Source of the DNA: CAKSQF01 sp051867925
GTDB taxonomy: Bacteria; Bacillota; Clostridia; Oscillospirales; CAG-272
Direction of reading: 5' to 3'
NCBI GenBank assembly: GCA_051867925.1
Contig: JBJDZI010000124.1
Coordinates: 1 to 28,491 of the forward strand
DNA length: 28,491 nt
The notes under the pieces were generated by a model. That model saw only the letters and a list, made by a program, of their open reading frames with translations, was not told where the DNA came from and ran no database searches. The position numbers and the translations under genes are program-made. Below are positions 23,894 to 28,491 of this stretch, one piece after another (within the stretch, counting starts at the first letter, position 1; every line of letters begins with the position of its first letter).

Positions 23894-25858
23894 ATGGCAA
23901 AGAAAAAGACCAACCCCATCCCGCAAAATCCGGACGATCTGGCTCCCTATCTGTTCCATCAGGGTACCAATTTCCACGCCCAAAACTATCTGGGGTGCCA
24001 CAGAACGGCAGACGGCTATGTCTTCCGCACCTGGGCACCGGGCGCCCGCTCGGTGGCACTGGTTTCGGATTTTACAAACTGGGGAGAGGGACTTCCCATG
24101 ACCCGCGTCACCGATATGGGGGTGTGGGAGGTAAAAGTCCCTGCCGACGATCTGGAAGGGAAGCCCTATAAATACCGCGTGACCGGCAAAAACGGCGTTC
24201 ACTACAAAGCCGACCCCTATGCCGCCATGAACGAGACCCTCCGCAAGACCGCCTCCCTGGTCTATACCAAAGACACCTTCCGGTGGACCGACGGCGCATG
24301 GATGAGCAAACGCCGCCGCCTGTCCCACTCTCCAAACTTTTACAGCGCACCGCTTCACATTTACGAGATGCACCTCGCCTCCTGGCGCACCCGGGACGGC
24401 AGATGCAACAAAGACGGAGACGCCTATCTCACCTACCGTGAGATCGCAGATTTGCTGGTTCCCTATGTCAAGAAGATGGGCTATACCCATGTGGAACTGC
24501 TCCCCATCGGAGAGTACCCCTTCGACGGCAGTTGGGGTTACCAATGCTGCGGCTATTTCTCCCCCACCTCCCGCTACGGTACGCCGGAGGACTTCGCCTA
24601 TTTTGTCAACAAACTCCACTCCAACGGCATCGGTGTCCTGCTGGACTGGGTTCCCGCCCATTTCCCCAAGGACGAACACGGTCTGTACGAGTTTGACGGC
24701 TCACCCCTCTACGAATACCAGGGTTGGGACAGACAGGAGCATACCGAATGGGGAACCCGTTGCTTCGATGTGGGCAGACCCGAGGTGCAGTCCTTCCTGA
24801 TCTCCTCCGCCCTCTACTGGATCGAGCAGTTCCATCTGGACGGGCTTCGGGTGGACGCGGTGGCGTCCATGCTCTATCTGGACTACGCCCGCAAGCCCGG
24901 CGAGTGGGTACCCAATGTCCACGGCGGCAAGGAAAATCTGGAAGCCATCGCCTTTTTCCAAAAACTCAACAGCACCCTCTTCGGTGCCCACGGCGACATT
25001 TTGATGATCGCGGAAGAGTCCACCTCCTGGGCGGCTGTGACCAAACCCGTCTACCAAGGCGGTCTGGGCTTCAATTTCAAGTGGAACATGGGCTGGGCAA
25101 ACGATATGTACGATTACGTTGCGCTGGATCCCATCGCCCGCCAGTATCACCACAATAAACTGAATTTCTCGCTTTGCTACGCATTTTCGGAAAATTATAT
25201 CCTGCCCGTCTCCCATGACGAGGTCGTCCACGGCAAAAAGTCCCTGCTGGACAAGATGTGGGGCGGCTACGAGCAGAAATTTGCAGGCGATCGCCTGTTT
25301 ATGGCGTACCAGATGACCCATCCGGGCAAAAAACTCACCTTTATGGGTTGCGAGTTCGGTCAGTTCCGTGAATGGGATTACGAAAATCAGCTGGAATGGT
25401 TCATGACCGACTACGAGATGCACGGCAAACTGTGGCATTACTCGGAAAAACTGAACAATTTCTATCTGTCCCATAAAGCCCTGTGGGAGAACGATTTCTC
25501 CTGGGACGGCTTTGAATGGATCTGGGCGGACAACAAGGAAGACAATCTCATTGCCTACACCCGCAAGGCACGGTCGGGCGAGTCGCTGATCTGCGTGCTG
25601 AACTTCTCCAATACCACCCGCTCAAACTATCCCATCCCCGTCCCCGACGAAGCGGAGGCATATCGGGAGGTACTGTCCACCGATGACGTGGCATTTGGCG
25701 GAGAGGGACGGCGCAACGAAGGACTTCTGCGCCCCGCTCCCGATTGGGCGCTGGAGGGAAGACGCGCGCTGCGGATCAACGTCCCGCCGCTCTCGGCAGT
25801 GATTTTAGAGCCGAAGAAGCTCCCCGGGCGGAAAAAGAGCGAAAAATCCGCAGACTGA
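23894..25858 (+). CDS. glgB: 1,4-alpha-glucan branching enzyme
   Basis: A 654-residue cytosolic GH13 enzyme that introduces alpha-1,6 branches into glycogen. A CBM48-like N-terminal domain (about 40-125: YVFRTWAPGARSVALVSDFTNW) precedes the barrel with the four GH13 regions: DWVPAHF (251-257), GLRVDAV with nucleophile Asp321, ILMIAEES with acid/base Glu374, and PVSHDEVVHG with Asp442. A beta-domain ends the protein. The length fits the family. The start at 23894 has GGAGG 4 nt upstream; a longer reading from 23834 is rejected. It is first in the glgB-glgC-glgD operon. Confidence 0.96.
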   Translation: MAKKKTNPIPQNPDDLAPYLFHQGTNFHAQNYLGCHRTADGYVFRTWAPGARSVALVSDFTNWGEGLPMTRVTDMGVWEVKVPADDLEGKPYKYRVTGKNGVHYKADPYAAMNETLRKTASLVYTKDTFRWTDGAWMSKRRRLSHSPNFYSAPLHIYEMHLASWRTRDGRCNKDGDAYLTYREIADLLVPYVKKMGYTHVELLPIGEYPFDGSWGYQCCGYFSPTSRYGTPEDFAYFVNKLHSNGIGVLLDWVPAHFPKDEHGLYEFDGSPLYEYQGWDRQEHTEWGTRCFDVGRPEVQSFLISSALYWIEQFHLDGLRVDAVASMLYLDYARKPGEWVPNVHGGKENLEAIAFFQKLNSTLFGAHGDILMIAEESTSWAAVTKPVYQGGLGFNFKWNMGWANDMYDYVALDPIARQYHHNKLNFSLCYAFSENYILPVSHDEVVHGKKSLLDKMWGGYEQKFAGDRLFMAYQMTHPGKKLTFMGCEFGQFREWDYENQLEWFMTDYEMHGKLWHYSEKLNNFYLSHKALWENDFSWDGFEWIWADNKEDNLIAYTRKARSGESLICVLNFSNTTRSNYPIPVPDEAEAYREVLSTDDVAFGGEGRRNEGLLRPAPDWALEGRRALRINVPPLSAVILEPKKLPGRKKSEKSAD

Positions 25859-26023
25859 GGCGGGCAATGCCGCAAGGTCGCGCAACCATCGCAAGCGGAG
25901 CAATCCCCGGAGCCACCGTGGGCGTGCCAAAATCACCCGTGCCGACGGTGGCACATCCCATTTGTATCATGATCGCCGCATCACGCATTGCGGCAAAATC
26001 CAATATAAAGTGAGGACTTTATT
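25859..26023 (+). other. glgB-glgC spacer with hairpin
   Basis: A 165-nt spacer with an inverted repeat GCCACCGT (25912-25919) / ACGGTGGC (25945-25952) but no following T tract, so read-through from glgB to glgC is expected. The hairpin may stabilise or delimit processed mRNA segments. A 48-codon frame from 25867 lacks support. Confidence 0.5.
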
Positions 26024-27229
26024 ATGTTTCAGAAAAAAGAATGTGTAGCCATGCTTCTTGCCGGCGGGCAGGGAAGCCGACTGTACACACTCACGGAGAA
26101 GACGGCAAAGCCCGCCGTCCCCTTCGGCGGTAAGTACCGCATCATCGACTTTACGCTGTCCAACTGCGTGAATTCGGGCATCGATACCGTGGGCGTGCTG
26201 ACCCAGTATCAGCCTCTCCAGCTCAACGAGTACATCGGTACCGGTCAGCCTTGGGATCTGGACCGCAATATGGGCGGCGTGTCCGTTCTGCCCCCCTATC
26301 AGGGCATGAAGGGCGCGGACTGGTACAAAGGCACTGCCAACGCCATTTACCAGAATCTGGATTTTATCGATCGCTACGATCCCGAATACGTGCTGGTGCT
26401 GTCGGGCGACCACATCTATAAAATGGATTACGCCGCCATGCTGGATTTCCACAAGGAGAAGAACGCGGACTGCACCATCGCCGTGCTGACCGTTCCCATG
26501 GAGGAAGCCTCCCGCTTCGGCATCATGAACACCCGCGAGGACGGCGAGATCTACGAGTTTGAGGAAAAGCCCAAACAGCCCAAGTCCGACAAAGCCTCCA
26601 TGGGCATTTACATATTCAGCTACCGGAAGCTCCGTCGTTATCTTATCGACGACGAGAACACACCCGGTTCTTCCAATGACTTCGGCAAGAACATCATTCC
26701 CAATATGCTCAGCGCCGGCGAGAGAATGTTCGCATATCCCTTCCGTGGCTATTGGAAGGACGTGGGAACCATCTCCTCCCTGTGGGAAGGAAATATGGAT
26801 CTTTTGGGCGATCATCCCGTCTTCAATCTGTACGACCGTTCCTGGCGCATCTTCTTCCGTTCCACCGGTAATCCGCCCCAGTACGTGGGCGAGGATGCCA
26901 AAATCCGCAATTCCATCATTACGGAGGGCTGTGAAATCTACGGTACGGTGGAAAATTCCGTCCTCTTCAGCGGCGTGTACGTTGCTCCCGGAGCCGTCAT
27001 TCGGGACAGCGTGGTGATGAATGAAGTCCGTGTGGAAGCAGGGGCTACGGTGGACTATTCCATCATCAGCACCAACACCGCCATCGGAGAGGGTGCCGTG
27101 ATCGGTGCGCCCAAAGCAGAGGGCGTGGGCATCGCCGTGGTCGGCGAACAGCTGTCGGTTCCTGCCGGGACGAAGATCCCTGCGGGAGAAATGGTCAACG
27201 CCGCAAAACTCGACAGTCTCAAGGGTTAA
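26024..27229 (+). CDS. glgC: Glucose-1-phosphate adenylyltransferase, catalytic subunit
   Basis: A 401-residue enzyme forming ADP-glucose from ATP and glucose 1-phosphate, the committed step of glycogen synthesis. The pyrophosphorylase loop LLAGGQGSRLYTLT is at residues 11-24, followed by KPAVPFGGKYRIIDF. The LSGDHIYKMDY metal/nucleotide motif and the FEEKPKQP glucose-1-phosphate site are intact, and a left-handed beta-helix (hexapeptide-like repeats such as IRNSIITEGCEIYGTVENSV) ends the protein. A GTGAGGA ribosome-binding site precedes ATG. It lies 12 nt before glgD, with which it forms the Firmicutes-type heterotetramer. Confidence 0.96.
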   Translation: MFQKKECVAMLLAGGQGSRLYTLTEKTAKPAVPFGGKYRIIDFTLSNCVNSGIDTVGVLTQYQPLQLNEYIGTGQPWDLDRNMGGVSVLPPYQGMKGADWYKGTANAIYQNLDFIDRYDPEYVLVLSGDHIYKMDYAAMLDFHKEKNADCTIAVLTVPMEEASRFGIMNTREDGEIYEFEEKPKQPKSDKASMGIYIFSYRKLRRYLIDDENTPGSSNDFGKNIIPNMLSAGERMFAYPFRGYWKDVGTISSLWEGNMDLLGDHPVFNLYDRSWRIFFRSTGNPPQYVGEDAKIRNSIITEGCEIYGTVENSVLFSGVYVAPGAVIRDSVVMNEVRVEAGATVDYSIISTNTAIGEGAVIGAPKAEGVGIAVVGEQLSVPAGTKIPAGEMVNAAKLDSLKG

Positions 27230-27241
27230 GGAGGAACAGAT

Positions 27242-28372
27242 ATGGCAGCCGGAATTATTTTCGCAAACCTCAGAGATAAAAACATCCCCGAACTCACCGC
27301 AGTTCGTACCCAGGCGTCTGTGCCCTTCGGCGGCAGATACCGTCTCATCGACTTCGTCCTCTCCTGCATGGTCAATGCAGGCATCAAGGACGTGAACGTC
27401 ATCACCAGTTACAATTATCAGTCCCTCGTGGATCATCTGGGCAGCGGCAAAGACTGGGATCTTGCCCGCCGCACGGGCGGTCTGCGTCTGCTGACGCCGA
27501 ATATTGCTTCCTTCTCCACCCGGGGCACCAGTCGTTACGATACCCGTTTGGACGCCCTTTACAGCATTACTGACGCGCTCATCAAGACCAAGGATGAACT
27601 GCTGGTAGTCGCCGATTCCGACGGCATCTTCAACGTGGACATTTCCGATATGATCGCGCGGCACAAGGAAAGCGGCGCGGATCTGACCTTCGCCGTGAAG
27701 CGTATGGAGCTGTGCGGCAATCAGTCGGAGCAGTACAATCTGTACGATTCCGATGCAGAGGGCAATCTGACCGAAGTGGCGGCGCATCCCCGCAACGTGA
27801 CCGGTCTGCGGGACGTGAGCATGAATTTGTGGATCGCCAACCGCACCTTCCTGCTGTCTGCCATTCAGGACGCCGCCGCTCACGGCTTTGACAGCCTCAC
27901 CCGCGGCATCGTGGCGCGCTACATGGGCAAGGCGGACATGAAGGTTTACCGTTACGACGGTTACTTCGCCTGCACGGGTCAGATTGAGGATTATTTTGCT
28001 TGCTCTATGCAGCTTCTCACCGACAAAGCCATGCGGGACGGACTGTTCAACGAGAAGAACCGCCCCGTCATTACGAAGGTGCGCAACTCTCCCTCTACCC
28101 AGTACGTGGAAGGCTGCGCCGTGAAGAACTCCATGATCGCCGACGGCTGTATTATCGAGGGAACGGTGGAGAACTGCATCCTCTTCCGCGGTGTGCGGGT
28201 AGGGAAGGGCAGCGTGCTGAAGAACTGCATCCTGTTCCAAGACACCATGATCGGAGACGGTAGCAGTCTCAGCTGCGTGATCACCGACAAGAACGTGGTC
28301 ATCCGTAGCGGCGTCACCCTCAGCGGCCACCCCAACAAACCCTTTTATATTGACAAAAATAAGATGATTTGA
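27242..28372 (+). CDS. glgD: GlgD, non-catalytic partner of glucose-1-phosphate adenylyltransferase
   Basis: A 376-residue paralogue of GlgC. It keeps the fold (SVPFGGRYRLIDFVLS, LVVADSDGIFNVD, C-terminal beta-helix repeats) but begins MAAGIIFANLRDKN, with the GGxGxRL nucleotide loop missing, as expected for GlgD. In Firmicutes, GlgD modulates GlgC activity. AGGAGG lies 9 nt before ATG. It is the last gene of the operon. Confidence 0.95.
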   Translation: MAAGIIFANLRDKNIPELTAVRTQASVPFGGRYRLIDFVLSCMVNAGIKDVNVITSYNYQSLVDHLGSGKDWDLARRTGGLRLLTPNIASFSTRGTSRYDTRLDALYSITDALIKTKDELLVVADSDGIFNVDISDMIARHKESGADLTFAVKRMELCGNQSEQYNLYDSDAEGNLTEVAAHPRNVTGLRDVSMNLWIANRTFLLSAIQDAAAHGFDSLTRGIVARYMGKADMKVYRYDGYFACTGQIEDYFACSMQLLTDKAMRDGLFNEKNRPVITKVRNSPSTQYVEGCAVKNSMIADGCIIEGTVENCILFRGVRVGKGSVLKNCILFQDTMIGDGSSLSCVITDKNVVIRSGVTLSGHPNKPFYIDKNKMI

Positions 28373-28386
28373 TGGAATCATTTTTC

Positions 28387-28459
28387 TTGGAACCTTCTTG
28401 TAAGAAGGTTCCAAACCTCCAAGAACTTTTTTGAAAGGGCGGCAAATACTTGCCGCCCT
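28387..28459. repeat. Two-hairpin intergenic element, copy 3, at the end of the glycogen operon
   Basis: A perfect 13-bp palindrome with 2-nt loop (28387-28399/28402-28414) is followed by AACCTCCAAGAACTTTTTTG, then a perfect 10-bp stem AGGGCGGCAA/TTGCCGCCCT (28436-28445/28450-28459). The run of six T between the two stems could make the first a working terminator for glgD. It aligns with 17892-17962, and the second stem is the same as the terminator at 17857-17880. Confidence 0.85.
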
Positions 28460-28491
28460 CAGTCTGTCGATAAACTATAAATTTAGAGTGC

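Noticed and set aside
25867..26013. A 48-codon frame between glgB and glgC (and its minus-strand counterpart)
   Set aside because: No ribosome-binding site precedes it, the product matches nothing that I recognise, and the region is better explained as an operon spacer with a hairpin.

Overview
The window looks like chromosomal DNA of a Gram-positive anaerobe of the class Clostridia, most likely a gut Oscillospirales-type lineage. The evidence is the Firmicutes-style GlgB/GlgC/GlgD set, a DUF6062-family protein, MetA paired with O-acetylhomoserine sulfhydrylase, strong AGGAGG ribosome-binding sites, and sigma-A promoters with 17-bp spacers. A run of exactly 100 N at 1091-1190 marks a draft or metagenome assembly gap inside a tandem repeat. 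The lineage is inferred from gene content only.

Layout. Positions 1-216 hold a terminator and small inverted repeats. On the minus strand follow a DUF6062 protein (217-906), a tandem repeat array with the gap (1014-1407), a UDPGP-family uridylyltransferase (1410-2627) and a helix-turn-helix protein with a low-complexity tail (2896-3738). The last has a strong promoter overlapped by a LexA-like box. A gene-poor stretch (about 3850-4300) leads to a plus-strand promoter, a leader of about 230 nt full of hairpins, and a six-gene operon (4577-17820). That operon encodes a 1111-aa solute-binding protein, two permeases, an NHL/TPR/YIP1 membrane protein, a 1232-aa secreted DUF5696 protein and two more permeases. 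It has no ATPase. Minus-strand metA (17999-18916) and metY (19182-20456) follow, then an apparently AT-richer minus-strand operon (20691-23417). This encodes a secreted caspase/CHAT-like protein with Ig-like and ricin-like domains, a small secreted protein and two tiny ORFs coupled by TGATG overlaps. The window ends with the plus-strand glycogen operon glgB-glgC-glgD (23894-28372).

How it fits together. The large operon is probably an import and sensing system for a complex glycan. The big binding protein captures ligand, two permease pairs transport it using an ATPase encoded elsewhere, and the DUF5696 protein acts outside the cell. Storage of the carbon is represented by glgBCD and by the UDP-sugar pyrophosphorylase. 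MetA carries the Glu that specifies acetyl-CoA, matching the neighbouring O-acetylhomoserine sulfhydrylase.

The most unusual sequence structure is a dispersed intergenic element present at four loci, always at gene 3' ends. It is a near-perfect palindrome with a 2-nt loop and compensating arm changes, a short spacer, and usually a second hairpin. The other items that stand out are the structured leader of the transport operon, the caspase-like secreted protein operon, and the transport operon itself.
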